Source: Protula sp. h YS-2021 (lineage: Eukaryota; Annelida; Polychaeta; Sabellida; Serpulidae). From it: a stretch of DNA of 64,000 bases. The translations under genes were made by a program, and so were the position numbers. Below, one piece after another: positions 11,666-23,050 of the stretch. Location: assembly GCA_949752745.1 (NCBI GenBank), contig OX457027.1:88867720-88931719 (forward strand). Direction: 5' to 3'. Position 1 is the first letter of the stretch. Each line of letters begins with the position of its first letter. Under the pieces are notes generated by a model that searched no databases, was not told the DNA's origin, and worked only from the letters and a program-made list of their open reading frames with translations.

Positions 11666-13400
11666 AGCTAATGGTTTAGGGCTTAGGCACGTTTAAGCAA
11701 ATTATGATACCAGCCTTGCCGGGTGTGGGTTACGTAGCAGTGTCAACACCCCTCGTAATGCCTCGTTTCCCTACTACTCGCGTAAATTAAACGATCAAGT
11801 GCTTGTCGTAGCACGTAACGGCGTGTTATATTTATATCTTTCATGCGTAGTATCACGGTAGATCTTTCCAAAGCGTCTATATCTAATTATATAAGAAAAC
11901 ATATTGTTAGCATATGATGATATAATTTAAGAACCTGAACATGTAATTCAAAAGCGACAGGGTAGACATGCAGTGCGCTCATTGCATATGACTAATGGTG
12001 TGTGCGTTATTACGGGTTGGCTGTTGGGCTTCGCCAAACACGTTTATTAAGCATCATTTGCAAGAAAATGCAACTGAGGCGTTGAATAATTTGCATAGTA
12101 TTGGCTCGTTTCAGAATAACCCTCTTCTTGCAGGATTCACCAGCTGTCTGGCGGAAAGAAAGCTTACAAGAAGAAGGCAGCTAAGTGGACTCTGTGGTGG
12201 AGGCACCGCTCGACTCTACACCAACAGCATGTAACTCTGTCCGCGCGTGACTGATACTGTGGTGGCTCGGCACAGTTACGTCTTGTACCATGGTCGTGTT
12301 TTTAGACAGTGTGTTTTTGCACATGGTATAACACGCCACTGTAACGGATCGACACCTGTGATGCCGAAGTCGGCTAGTTAGTTATGTGTACCTCTCTTTT
12401 GGAAAAAGAGTCGTATCAGACTGTATGTAGATGTGTTCGAGATTTGCATTGCTTATTAATAATGGGTACTTCGTGGTGAAACCCTACTTAACATTGTTAT
12501 TTGTAATGGAGCGGGCAGTTCGCGGTGAGGCAACGCTGAATTAAAAGATGATTTGAATTCAATTTCTTTTATTTCTGCTTTTTCGGCACAATGTCTTGCC
12601 GACTGCGTGTCAACCAGTTCGTATGCATTGGGTTTTCAATTACCACCACCATTTCGAGTCTCCCATAGTGAAGGCTCCGTAATCTACAAGTTGGTATTTT
12701 CGAAATTAAAACCGAAATATTTAATATTTTATGAGTAAAATATCTTTTAGACGTAGAAGACATCGCTCGAATTGTACCCACCCACCTCCCCATCAATTGG
12801 GATCGTCTGGTAAGATAAGTTGGGTATGGTTCGATTGCATGACAGGAACTCTACCGGCGCTGATTGGTCCGTTGGTTGACAAGCATTGTAAACGAATGTT
12901 GAACACATTGGAAAATCGATAGTGATGGCTTCAGGTTGTTTCTATAAATCTCGGGATATGTCATGTGCATGGAACATAAATTAACTGCCGCGGTTGGAAA
13001 GGACATATTTATATGTCAGATTAACACCCTTTTATTAAAATAAAATGACAATTGACTAATAAGTAAATTAATAAATGTGATACCCTTTACAATTCATCGG
13101 ATACCTTTACAAACGGGCACTATGTGTCCTTGAACAAAATCACGAGAGTGTTAATGAAAATGATATGCTTGATTTTACATGGAACAAGCCGAATTGGGGT
13201 GTAAAATAATTTGTGTGTTTTTTATTTAAAAACGAGCTAATTTCAAGAAATTCGTAAATTGTAAATTTTAAATGGTAAAAATGGATTTTATGTGCCTAAA
13301 TCTATAAAATATTTAAAGACACGGTACAAATAATAGAATAATTAAATAGTATGAATTATTAAAAACAGAAAATACCCTTAAACACAATGCAAATACTATA
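11666..13400. other. no gene recognised
   Basis: Mixed-composition sequence after the DIRS-like relic. Open frames at 11995-12234 and 12553-12738 show no domain I recognise and no splice context. The first 600 bases may still belong to the decayed element. Confidence 0.35.
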
Positions 13401-13407
13401 ATTGAGA

Positions 13408-14060
13408 CTAGATAGACAACACAGATACGCCTGACTGAATAAAAGGGTTTTCAGGTTTTTTTCTTGTACAATGTGTCATTTGTCTCTTTTCGAAGTTCTG
13501 GTGGCAACGCATTCCATTTACGCGGTGCGTAGCATGAAAATCCTCTGTCTCCTTGGGATTTTGTTCTGATTTTTTGGCACAACCAGCAAGTTGTCCATGC
13601 TGAACCGCAGAGACTTTGTTGGAGAGTTGGGTTTCAGTAACTAAGATAGGTAGGAAGGCGTTGATCCAAAAAACGTAGTTTTGAGTGTCGTCGGCATAGA
13701 TGAGAAAGTCAATAGCGTGTCTTTTCATAATGTCTACAACCGGAAGTGTGCCAATTTTAGTCTTCTGGGCCCATAATAGACCCTTGCGGGGGCCAAAAAG
13801 GCCAGGCACGTTCCCGAATGTTGCACTATCAATAACAACAGCTTTTGATCTACCGTGTTATACTCCGATAGCCAGTTCAGTGCTGTGACTTCGAAACCTA
13901 GACATTTCTGCAATCGCTGGTGTAGGATACCGTGGTCTGTGGTGTCGAAGACCGCTCACAAATCAAGTATTACAAGAATAATACCGCGCTTGTTGTCCAA
14001 TGCTCGAAGAATATCGTCATGGATCCGCACTAGTGCTGTCTCCGTTCCATGACTAACTCC
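13408..14060 (-). pseudogene. CR1/L2/jockey-type LINE reverse transcriptase fragment
   Basis: On the minus strand the upstream part (about 14050-13850) reads ETALVRIHDDILRALDNKRG, then VILDL-stop-AVFDTTDHGIL, the usual non-LTR RT block with DLSAAFDTVDH. After a frame change the downstream part (13809-13408) contains IMKRHAIDFLIYADDTQNYV with the catalytic YADD box. The stop codon in the AFDT block and at least one frameshift make it dead. Only the central palm region is present; no endonuclease or ORF1 was found. Confidence 0.8.
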
Positions 14061-14069
14061 ATACTTTGA

Positions 14070-15240
14070 TTGAAAATTGGACTCAAATAATTTGCATATT
14101 TGAGAATAACAAATTCATCATTTCTTTTAGAAAAAAGTGTGGTAAGGCCTGAAAAACTTTGGAAATTTCAAGCAGGACTATTAGCAAGAGGAAAAATGAG
14201 TGTGTTTTCTAAATAATATAATTTATGAATATCTATCATTGATTATATAAACATCTTTTTACGAATGTATGTTCAAATGTTGCTTGAAAATTTCTAAGAT
14301 AAAAAAAAACAAAACCTTTCTTATGATATGCACAACACAAATTCAGATGCAAATCATCTTTCATAAGGTATGCATAATTCTTATAATTGTAAAAGTAAGG
14401 CATTAGTAGATTATGATAGCATCAAAAGTTACCTCGTATAAAGGCTTTACCTAAACTGTGTAATGTATTAAGCAAATATGAGTTCATTTAGTTTATAACT
14501 AAGAAAAACCGAATCAAATTAATTGAGCTATTTATATTTTGTGGTATATTTTACTTTGTTTTACATACATTTACTGTGCTCGAATTTGCCACATTTAACT
14601 TTTTGTTTTATTAAAGGAAGGTTATAGAACTATCAATGGAATAAAGGCATTTTTATATTTAATGGTTTTCCTTTTATTTCGAAGCAACGTTAACTTTCTT
14701 CTGTAGTGGCACTGTCAATGCAAATCCAGATAAACTACAAATGTTGTAAGAACTTTGTTATTTATTTTCGATAACGTCAGGTACATCTGATCACTGTTAT
14801 CAAATTTGTCAACAAAAATTCTACTAATCCATATAAAGTGTTGTGCTATAATATAATGTAAAGACTGTTATTTTGTGAAGAATTGCCAATTAATGGCAAG
14901 ATAAAGAAATATATATTTTGAAAAAGGTCCTCACCTTCTGAATTGGCATGCCTGAAGTGGTTAGCTATCTGTAGCTATGGCAGCAAATTGACCAGCCAGT
15001 AACACTTTGTAAGCTGTGGGCTAACAAAAAACATGAGTTTTTTCTTTCAATACACGCATTTTAAAGGATAAAATGACCAAAACATAAAACTTAAATTACT
15101 CGCTTTTAATTTTTCTGCACAGTGCTGCGTGTAAAGATTGGAATGCAGCAGTACGGGTACTGCAATAGTAGCCATTTCCGAACAGAGCCAGCGAAACTGA
15201 AGTATTTTTTAAAAAGTAAGGTTAAAAAAAACAAAGATGT
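14070..15240. other. non-coding stretch upstream of the SEH1 exon
   Basis: AT-rich 1.2 kb containing no gene I can support. The last few hundred bases should include the SEH1 promoter and 5' UTR. No clear TATA box is seen, as is usual for a housekeeping gene. Confidence 0.35.
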
Positions 15241-15348
15241 ATGTCTCCAAAAACAATTCCAGCAGAACATAAAGACTTGATTCATGATGTGTCTTACGAT
15301 TTTCATGGACAGTGGACGGCAACATGTTCAAGTGATCAAGTTGTTAAG
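15241..15348 (+). CDS. nucleoporin SEH1, first coding exon
   Basis: SEH1 is a WD40 beta-propeller of the Nup107-160 nuclear pore complex that also serves in the GATOR2 complex of TORC1 signalling. The 36-codon exon reads [20 protein letters not shown], then [16 protein letters not shown]. It matches the start of animal SEH1, whose first WD blade carries [14 protein letters not shown] and ATCSSDQ. It ends at a good donor, AAG|GTAAAC, where the next exon would supply VWD. I find no later SEH1 exon in the window; either the intron is very long (LTR element A lies in it) or the rest is elsewhere. Start: the first ATG in frame with the conserved block, with no acceptor before it. Confidence 0.82.
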
Positions 15349-15540
15349 GTAAACCTTTATTATCGCCCAAAATTCAAGCACTTTTCTGTCCTTTTTTTGT
15401 TCTTTTTTCAAATAATCTTCATCATAATTTTGGTATGAGGAGAATTTACATTTAGATTGTAATTTGACCGGTATGAATGAAAGAAATACCGCAAAATATT
15501 AAAACTATTGAAATTTCATGACATTTGTTGTCTGTAAAAT

Positions 15541-15606
15541 GGAAAACTGAAGCTATCAGAAAATAAGCCAGCAGAAAATAAGAGACTGAAGCTATCAGAA
15601 AATAAG
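15541..15606. repeat. short AGAAAATAAG repeat cluster
   Basis: CTGAAGCTATCAGAAAATAAG occurs twice, with a further CAGCAGAAAATAAG between. The same motif is found in inverted orientation at 31090-31142 and once at about 27665. It may be the end of a small non-autonomous transposon. Confidence 0.45.
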
Positions 15607-15929
15607 GATTTGGGAGTAAAAATTCATGAACACTTTCATATTTGGTTTAAAAAAATAAAACAATGAGTGATAATACAAGTTTTTAAAACTTCGTACTTAA
15701 AGAAAACATGAAAATAGCGCAAATGAGTGAGTGATAATACAGTTTATACAAACTTCGTATTTGCGAAATAGAAATCTATCCATATCTTACTGAACGTTGT
15801 GGCTGCGCACTAAAAAATTGATACTCACAATGAAAAACCTTTGTAAAACACCCGATATTAGAACTATATATTTAAAATATATTGATTGAAAGTAAAATGC
15901 TGTAAAACAATTGTCAGGCAAGAAATATC

Positions 15930-16514
15930 TGAAGTACACCTCTGTGAGCCGTTTTTGACTCACAGCGGGTCACTTCCTTATAAATTAAAAAGAATGATTA
16001 AATGAAATAACAAGTGTTTATTGATATAAATAAACTAAGTGCAGTGGGGTGTACCGAGGTCTATTACGCCAAGATAAGCATATTGGTTATTAGACTTAAG
16101 AACGATAGTCACGTACCATACATGATCGAATATCCACAACATAACATATATCCGAGTTTATAATTAATATAATTTCTCAATCAACGTTTTATCAGTCAGA
16201 TATGTGCTTCTAGATTCTTCCGTATATTATTTTCCATAGCTTATATACTTGTAGATCCTAACAAAGACACTTATTATAAGAGTGGGTAACAAACAGGTGA
16301 CAACAATCAAAGGAGTAACAAAAGGGGTTTTACAATTATAAACATACCATAACTATTATAAACAATAGAAATACCAATTATAGTAATTCTTATGACCATG
16401 CATTATTTAGGGACGACGCGACATATATAATTAACAATCAAACAAAACGGAGGATTATAATTACTCTAATCCTATTGATAATTGTCTGTTGGCACTAGAA
16501 TTGAGTGCACAACA
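15930..16514 (-). repeat. 3' LTR of element A
   Basis: Plus-strand limits TGAAGTACAC ... GCACAACA, so in element orientation it starts TG and ends CA. Same sequence as 24127-24710 apart from scattered substitutions and a one-base indel in a G run. It should carry the transcription end of the element. Confidence 0.9.
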
Positions 16515-16530
16515 TCTCCCCCCACTTTAT
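16515..16530 (-). promoter_or_regulatory. polypurine tract of element A
   Basis: Directly beside the 3' LTR; read on the minus strand it is AAAGTGGGGGGAGA. This is the expected primer site for plus-strand DNA synthesis. Confidence 0.8.
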
Positions 16531-18078
16531 GACTAAATTGCAAATTTAGTTAAACATAAATATCTAAGTTTAAATTTTGTCATATGTCCTTTGACTGAAC
16601 TATTTTAGACAAGAATGCTAATATTTATACATTGCAACATGGCATACAAATAATATCAAATACTACCCGGCAGATTTTTTATCATGAAGCCGAGAAAATC
16701 ATAAATGTAGAAAATGCAGTAGGTAAAAATGTTCTTATTGCAAGCGTAGCGTTAAAAAAATATTCTTGTTTCTGCAACACCGTCTTTAGTATATAAAGAG
16801 AATTTCTATAAGATGGCATGCCCGATGCACAACAGGCGAGCTTCTTTCCGCAGAGATGTAAAATCAAGCAAATGTCCGATATTCTGTATCACTTGTTCGA
16901 GCATCTGTTGCTTTTTCAACGGTATAAAATTACAAATCGCAGGCTGATTGGTTCCTGATGCCTGGGAACTGGTGTATTCCGAAGACTGTAAGCCGTTCGA
17001 AACGTCTCGTCTGCTACAGCTTGAGTCGTTGTTTCCCTTTTTTTAAATTTCTTAAGAAACTTATTGAAATTTTAAATGGATCTCCGTGGTTTCGGGTGGC
17101 ACAGACACATCCTGATCGAAAAGGATCCGGCCCGGGTTTAAAATTTTGATACTTTCAGAGCTTTCACTCTGCAACACATTCTCTCACAACATTCTCTCTT
17201 GCCACTTTCCACCATGGAGATACTATTTTACATGAAGCCAAGAGCATAAAAAAACAATGCAATCATCGGTATGCGCGGTACGCAACATAGCAGCACCTTT
17301 CCATTTTTCTGAAACACTTATAAAAGTCACATGAACAAACTGTTTAAAAGAATAAATGAGTAAATGAACATGTGAATAAATGTAAACATGTGAAGACAAA
17401 TAATGCGCCTTAATAATAGAAATGTTTTCTCCTATAGAGTATATACAAATTTTGACCATTATTGATAATTGCACAAAATGATACATATAAGACAGATTTA
17501 ACTACATTGAAGATAATGAAATAGTATTTATATGCACCTGATTTCTTTGCAAAAAAAATTACTTGCAAAATCAATATAGTTAAGGAAATGCTAAGATCAA
17601 TAATTAGGTCGAATACTCCGAAAGAAGGTGCAGATGTATTTCGACACAAAACATGTATGTTTAACAACATAAGTTTATCTTGAGGCTGAGCTAGCACCAA
17701 ATAAGCATGGTTAGAAAATAAAAGCTGTAGAATACAATGTACAACATGTTTTGTATCTTTGCACAGAATAGGTCGTTGCAGAAAGAAACGTCTGAACGGA
17801 ACCCGCAAATGATACAATATGGTATCTTAAATATGCGATTAGTGCTTTGTATTTGGATTTATATTACCAATTTGTAAGCTACATATTTTAAGTTACTCAT
17901 AATGCCGACATTTAATTTCACACTTTTACAGTTTGAGGGGCTCTGGCATAATATCAAACCTGAGCCGAAGTTTATGTAACAATTTTAGCAGTTCAACTCG
18001 TACAATATGTATCTTATATCGTAAGCATCGATATACCGACAGAAAGTAAAGCAATACATAATACATAAATACATAAAT
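16531..18078. other. non-coding 3' region of element A
   Basis: 1.5 kb between the pol stop and the polypurine tract. No env-like or other ORF with a recognisable domain; the longest open frames on either strand look random. Confidence 0.5.
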
Positions 18079-19005
18079 CTACGATCTCCTTTTTCTTCGC
18101 CTTTTCGGTAGGTTATTGCTAGCAACGAACTCGCGAAGGACATCATTTACATCTTCCTCACTCACCCATGAGTCATCTTTTGGACCGTATCCTTGCCATC
18201 TTACTTTGTATTGAACTTTTCCTTTATATTTTCTTCCAGCAAGAACTTTCTCTACACTTACAAATTGATTTTGAGAAGGTTGTTGAGAGGAAATGGGGAC
18301 ATCGTGTAACGATTCCTCAATGTCCGAGGTTTCACCGGGACGAACAGCCATGAATGGAGCAAAGTTATCGACCGGGATGTCGTCATCAGTTAATTCGTCC
18401 AATGCGGGGAAAATGTCATTTGCCAAAACTTGTTGAGGGCGTTCCTGAGGATCTATACATTTCTTCAAACGCTTGACAGTTACTGGTGCTTTCAGTATTT
18501 TACCGTCGCTTAGCTTTCTAAGCTTGACTGTGTTTGGACCTAAAAACCGGTGGATGACGTAGCCGCCGCACCAAGGATGGCGCAATTTGCGTGACAAGTG
18601 CTTAGGAGTCACTGGAATATAAAGAAATACTTTGTCACCTTCCTGTGGTCTGCAGGATTGTGCACTCCTATCAAAGTATTCTTTCATGCTAGCTTGGTGC
18701 TCCCGAATGTTCTCACGGGCCATGGTACAAGGTTCGTCTAGGCTGTTCACTAGAGTAGTGACGTAGTCCTGAATGTTATGAGGAACATCTTCAGGAATCA
18801 CAAGCCTGAGGTCGGCAGGACCTTTGCAGTGGCGACCAAACAAAAGGTAGTACGGAGTATAGTCCGTAGAACGAAAGCACGGTGTGGTATTGTAGGCAAA
18901 CACAGCTGAAGATAAGCGTTCATCCCAGTTGTCATGATGTGCGTTAGACATTTCATGATTGTCTGATTTGAGCGTTCTGTCATCCCGTCGCAGCGTGGAT
19001 TCCAA
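18079..19005 (-). CDS. element A integrase C-terminal part with chromodomain (frame-shifted from the main pol ORF)
   Basis: The 308-codon open frame continues pol after a frameshift near 18950. The first part corresponds to the end of the integrase core (NTTPCFRSTDYTPYYLLFGR, the usual region after the catalytic Glu). Then follows a basic C-terminal domain with DKVFLYIPVTPK, and finally a chromodomain at about residues 247-290 (VSVEKVLAGRKYKGKVQYKV, then RWQGYGPKDDSWVSEEDV) with the aromatic residues expected for methyl-lysine binding. In chromoviruses this domain directs integration to marked chromatin. The first Met is probably not used; the frame is only meaningful joined to the upstream ORF. 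The break makes the present copy non-functional. Confidence 0.85.
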   Translation of the reverse strand: MESTLRRDDRTLKSDNHEMSNAHHDNWDERLSSAVFAYNTTPCFRSTDYTPYYLLFGRHCKGPADLRLVIPEDVPHNIQDYVTTLVNSLDEPCTMARENIREHQASMKEYFDRSAQSCRPQEGDKVFLYIPVTPKHLSRKLRHPWCGGYVIHRFLGPNTVKLRKLSDGKILKAPVTVKRLKKCIDPQERPQQVLANDIFPALDELTDDDIPVDNFAPFMAVRPGETSDIEESLHDVPISSQQPSQNQFVSVEKVLAGRKYKGKVQYKVRWQGYGPKDDSWVSEEDVNDVLREFVASNNLPKRRRKRRS

Positions 19006-21305
19006 GCGGAAGTGAAAAGACCTTGAACGCTGAATAACTCTCGAGTAAACTTCATTAGCGAGGACAAAAATTGCGCACCACGATCAGATAATAACTTCTG
19101 TGGGGCACCGAATCGACAAATAATATCCTCGTAAAACACTTTTGCTACAGTTTCAGCTTTCATATTTGGAATGGCCCTAGCAACAACGAACTTTGTGAAA
19201 AGATCTACAAAGACCAAAATGTATCTGTTCCCTTTTTGCGAGATAACATGTGGTTCTGTTATATCAACACCAACGATTTGCCAAGGAAAGTTACTTTCTA
19301 TTGGAATTAGAGGAGGCCGTTTTTGAGATCCTTTTGCTTGCTGACACTGCACGCATGACTCGCAGAAAGATTTGATGTCTTTAAACATACCGGGCCACCA
19401 GTACTTCTCCTGAGCCTTGTACCAAACCTTCATGTATGAAAAGTGCACATCACAGTGCAGTTCTCGCATGACCTCGTGACGCAACTCTGCAGGAACGACA
19501 ATCTGAAGTACGCATTTCTCTGCCTTGGAACGTGTTTTGGACCTTGGTTGATAATGAACTCTATATAAAACGCCGTTTTCAACAATGAAATCGTCGATAT
19601 TTGCGAGCAGTTTCTTAAAACGCTCGGGAGGGACATCCAACTCTTGCTCCTCGATAAGCTTCAACCGATCCGTAATTTCAGGATCTTTGGACTGTAAAGT
19701 AATAAGACGATTAATGTGTTCCCTTGAAAAGTTGAATTTGTTAAGTTCATGATTCTTCCTCTCTTGGGTCAACTTAGATCTAAAACTTTGGGCCTTAGCA
19801 TTGACTGCAAAAACCTTAAGATCAGCACTCGATTTTGGTTCGACAAGCGGTGGATCAACAAAATCGGGTTCGACAACGTCTTCGTGTTCTTTTGGCAAAG
19901 TTAAATGTGGAAACCTACTTATGGCATCTACATGAGCCATTTTGCTACCAGGGAGATGTATAACCTCGTAGTTCAGCATTGTAAGAGCTTGATGAATTCT
20001 ACCGAGTCTCCCTGTAGGGTGTTCGCATTTCATAAGAGTAGTAAGACTTTTGTGATCTGTGTAGAAAACGACTTTGTTGTATTGCAAGTATGGACGGTAT
20101 TGCTGAATTGCGTAAAAAATGGCAGTGAGTTCAAGATCACTGATATTGTACTTTTTCTCGTGCTTGTTAAGTGAACGACCAGAGTACCATAGAGCCCTTG
20201 GGATTGTTTTGCCCTCAAATTGCTGCTCTTGAACCAACATAGCACCAAGACCATCGATAGATGCGTCAGTATAAACAATGAAAGGTTTGCTGAAATCGGG
20301 ATATCCAAGAATTGGAGCATTTATCAGGGAATCTTTCAGATTTTGAAAACCTTCTTGACATTTCGTTGTCCATTCCCATTTCTTATCCTTCCTCAACAGA
20401 TTGTAAAGTGGAGATGCATAAAGCTGGAAGTGAGGGACAAACCTTCTGTAAAAACCCATGAGACCTAGACACCGACGGAGCTCTTTGTTCTTCGGCGGGT
20501 TCATATCCTTAATCACGCTTATTTTCCCAGGGTCTGGCTTAACTCCATCTTTCGAAACAATGTTGCCCAAGAACTTGACCTCCTTCTTAGCAAATTGACA
20601 CTTTTGCGGCTTAGCCTTGAGATTGGCACTAATCAGACTTCCAAGAACCAGACTAATGTGTTTCAAATGCTCCTCAAACGTGCTCGAAAATATGATTATA
20701 TCATCGATATAGCACAGGCAGATAAAGTATTGAAGTCCTGTGAGTATGAGTTGCATCAACCGAGAAAAAGATGCTGGTGAGTTTTTCAAACCTTGCGCTA
20801 ATTTTGTAAACTGATAATGTCCTCCCTCAAAAGAAAATGCTGTGTAAGGCCTACTTTTCTCGTCCAGCTCAACTTGAAAGAACCCAGAAAGAAGATCGAT
20901 TGAACTAAAGAAGACTGGTTTTTGGGAACCAATTCTATCGAGTGTATCATCGAGCCGTGGCAAAGGGTGGACATCAGGCAGCGTTTGATCATTTAACCTC
21001 CTATAATCGATTGTCATCCTTGTTTCAATGGGAGCATTTGGATCAGATCGTGGCTTGGTGACAATGCAAATTGGAGAAGACCAAGGAGATGTACTAGGTT
21101 CGATAACACCTTTTTCTAGCAAGCCAGCTACGTGTTTCCGTGCCTCGTCATTTGCAAACATGGAGTAGCGATAAGGTCTTTGATAAATAGGTCTTGTTCC
21201 AGGCTTTAGAGCGATTTCATGGTTTATTAGTTTGCAGTTGCCTAGTTCACCATCTAGCGAGAATGCTTCTCGACGGTCTGCAAGAACGTCAAGTAGCTGA
21301 TCTTT
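18940..21305 (-). CDS. element A reverse transcriptase-RNase H-integrase
   Basis: Continuous open frame from just after the TAA at 21306 to the frameshift near 18950; beyond that the frame stays open to 18798 but is out of register. RT palm has DYRRLND, then CYIDDIIIFS (YxDD catalytic box). RNase H has VYTDASIDGLG with the catalytic Asp. Integrase has an HHCC zinc domain (ELHCDVHFSYMK, then CESCVQCQQAKG) and the D-D-E core: VGVDITEPH, LLSDRGAQF and MTERSNQ. The order PR-RT-RH-IN is that of Ty3/gypsy. All catalytic residues look intact, so loss of function comes from the flanking stop and frameshift only. Confidence 0.92.
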
Positions 21306-22330
21306 TTAAACATCAGTGAGACCTGACTGACTCAGATCAATAGAGTCCTTAAGCTTTGCCCGAGCCTCCTCAAAGCTTAGATTGTGATGATGTATGGAGG
21401 TTGAATTTTTATGTTTTTCAGTTCCAAGGTTTGTTTGATTTTTAGCTTTACCATCAGAGACAATGTTCACAAATGGTAAGTCTTTGATTTGATCCGTATC
21501 TTCCACGAGGCTAATGCTATCAGCTGAGCTGAGAGGACTAAAAGTTCCTATTTTTGTTTTTGCCTTAAGTTTAATTGGTGATTTTAAAGGGTGCATCAAA
21601 CGTATTGGTATCTTGTTGTTCTTTGAAGTGTTAAGTGTGTTTGCCATAAATAGGCCGAGAGCTTGTATTCTGTGGTTTGGACGGGCTAGACCGTCGATTG
21701 CATTAGGGATGCTCCCTTTGACATCAACATAAACAACTTTTTGGGTCTGCGGATCGGCAACGCACTCATCGGATACGACCAGCGTGTATTTATCGTTCAG
21801 TTTTATGGTGCTCTTAGAAAAATCTATAACTGCACCCTGATCTTCAAGAAATGTTCTTCCCAAAATAAAATCAACAACCAAACCTTCTATCACATACGCA
21901 TTAACTCGGAAGCTGGAGTTTTTGAGGTGAAACGAAATTGTTGAAGTTCCTTTTATAGACAAAGGGGCACCACCGGCCGACTGTGCATGATTGAATTTGG
22001 AACATTCGACATCCGTTTTGTCACACTGCCTAAGGCGCTTGAAAGCCTCAACACTGATGCAGTTACAATTGGCTCCGGTGTCCAAAAGAGTATGTAGTTC
22101 AACCTCGTCACTACATTTTACTGCTATGTGTGAGCTGTCACTCAGATCAAGAATGGGGCAAACTGTAGGTGTTTGATATGTATGTGCAGTTTTTGTTGTT
22201 AGGTGTGTGTTTGCATTTTTGGTTTGAGTGCTTGCATCATTGGTGTCTGGTTTAGTAGTAACATGACACTGGTCTTTGTGATGGTTATTTGAACCACAGA
22301 TTGTACACGGAACCTTCCAGCCTTTTTTCT
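21306..22330 (-). CDS. element A nucleocapsid zinc knuckle and aspartic protease
   Basis: The frame opens at the A-rich slip site at 22322-22330 and runs to a TAA at 21306. It begins with a CCHC zinc knuckle, CTICGSNNHHKDQC (CX2CX4HX4C), about 22300-22259. It continues through a linker into LLDTGANCNCISVEAF (the DTGA active site of a retropepsin) and VVDFILGRTFL (flap/ILG block). It lies -1 relative to gag. The TAA separates it from RT in the same frame, which is not normal for this family. Readthrough is possible, but a nonsense mutation is simpler. Confidence 0.85.
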
Positions 22331-23050
22331 ATTTTGTTTTCGTTCATAAGTTTTCTTTGGTTGATATTGCTTTTTGGTATATTCGTGAATCAAGTTTGCT
22401 TCTACCCTGTTAACAGGACATACTGGTTCCGATGATGAAGCTGTCCTCGCCATATGCGATTGGAAGAAATGTTTCGCACTTCTGGCACAACTGTTTGTGT
22501 CATTGTAGACACCAGCATACAACCATGGCTTTATTTCCCGGGGCATTAGACTAATAAAGCTCTGAACTCTTTGGAATTCTTGTGAAAAACCAAGCCTATC
22601 ACACACAGTACCATGTCTAAAAACGAAATCGTCCCAATCTACGTCAGTAGAATCGCTGTCAATAGACATTCCGTAAAGTTCATCGAGACCATCTCTGAAA
22701 GTGTAGACTTTATTGTGAAACCTATCGAGAAATGCCTCTCTTAGCAGAACATAATCTGAACTGACGAAATCTGGAAGATTATCAAACCACTGAAGCGCTA
22801 GGTCTTTTAAGAAAACTGGAAAAACTCGTGGTGCAATGTCTGGTCCTATTCCACTACAATGATGAAATAGCTCTAAATACTTAAGCCATGTTTTTCCATC
22901 CTCCTTGGAGTACCCAGAAAAATATTTTGGGAGAGGTACTTTTATCGGCTCTTTAAGCGGACATTGCCAACGTTCGAACGGGGTATCTTGATGTTGGTTT
23001 ATGTAGGACATTTTGACGTTAGACATGATAAGGCGGTATTCGAGCAACAA
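22199..23050 (-). CDS. element A Gag capsid
   Basis: Starts at ATG 23050. Contains a Ty3-type capsid region: WQCPLKEPIKVPLPKYFSGY near the N-terminus, then FLKDLALQWFDNLP and EAFLDRFHN, the conserved helices of retrotransposon gag. The real Gag probably ends soon after the basic run KRKQNRKKAG. After about 22325 this frame is no longer meaningful, because the zinc knuckle lies in the -1 frame. Confidence 0.85.
   Translation of the reverse strand: MLLEYRLIMSNVKMSYINQHQDTPFERWQCPLKEPIKVPLPKYFSGYSKEDGKTWLKYLELFHHCSGIGPDIAPRVFPVFLKDLALQWFDNLPDFVSSDYVLLREAFLDRFHNKVYTFRDGLDELYGMSIDSDSTDVDWDDFVFRHGTVCDRLGFSQEFQRVQSFISLMPREIKPWLYAGVYNDTNSCARSAKHFFQSHMARTASSSEPVCPVNRVEANLIHEYTKKQYQPKKTYERKQNRKKAGRFRVQSVVQITITKTSVMLLLNQTPMMQALKPKMQTHT
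22322..22330 (-). promoter_or_regulatory. possible -1 ribosomal frameshift site A AAA AAG in element A
   Basis: In the gag frame the minus strand reads AGA AAA AAG GCT, which contains the slip heptamer A_AAA_AAG in the right register; a -1 slip leads exactly into the zinc knuckle/protease frame. I see no strong hairpin just downstream. A one-base loss in the A run would give the same picture. Confidence 0.45.

Noticed and set aside
17223..17817. Envelope-like gene downstream of pol in element A
   Set aside because: Short open frames with hydrophobic stretches but AT-driven, overlapping on the same strand in different frames, without a signal peptide plus transmembrane layout.
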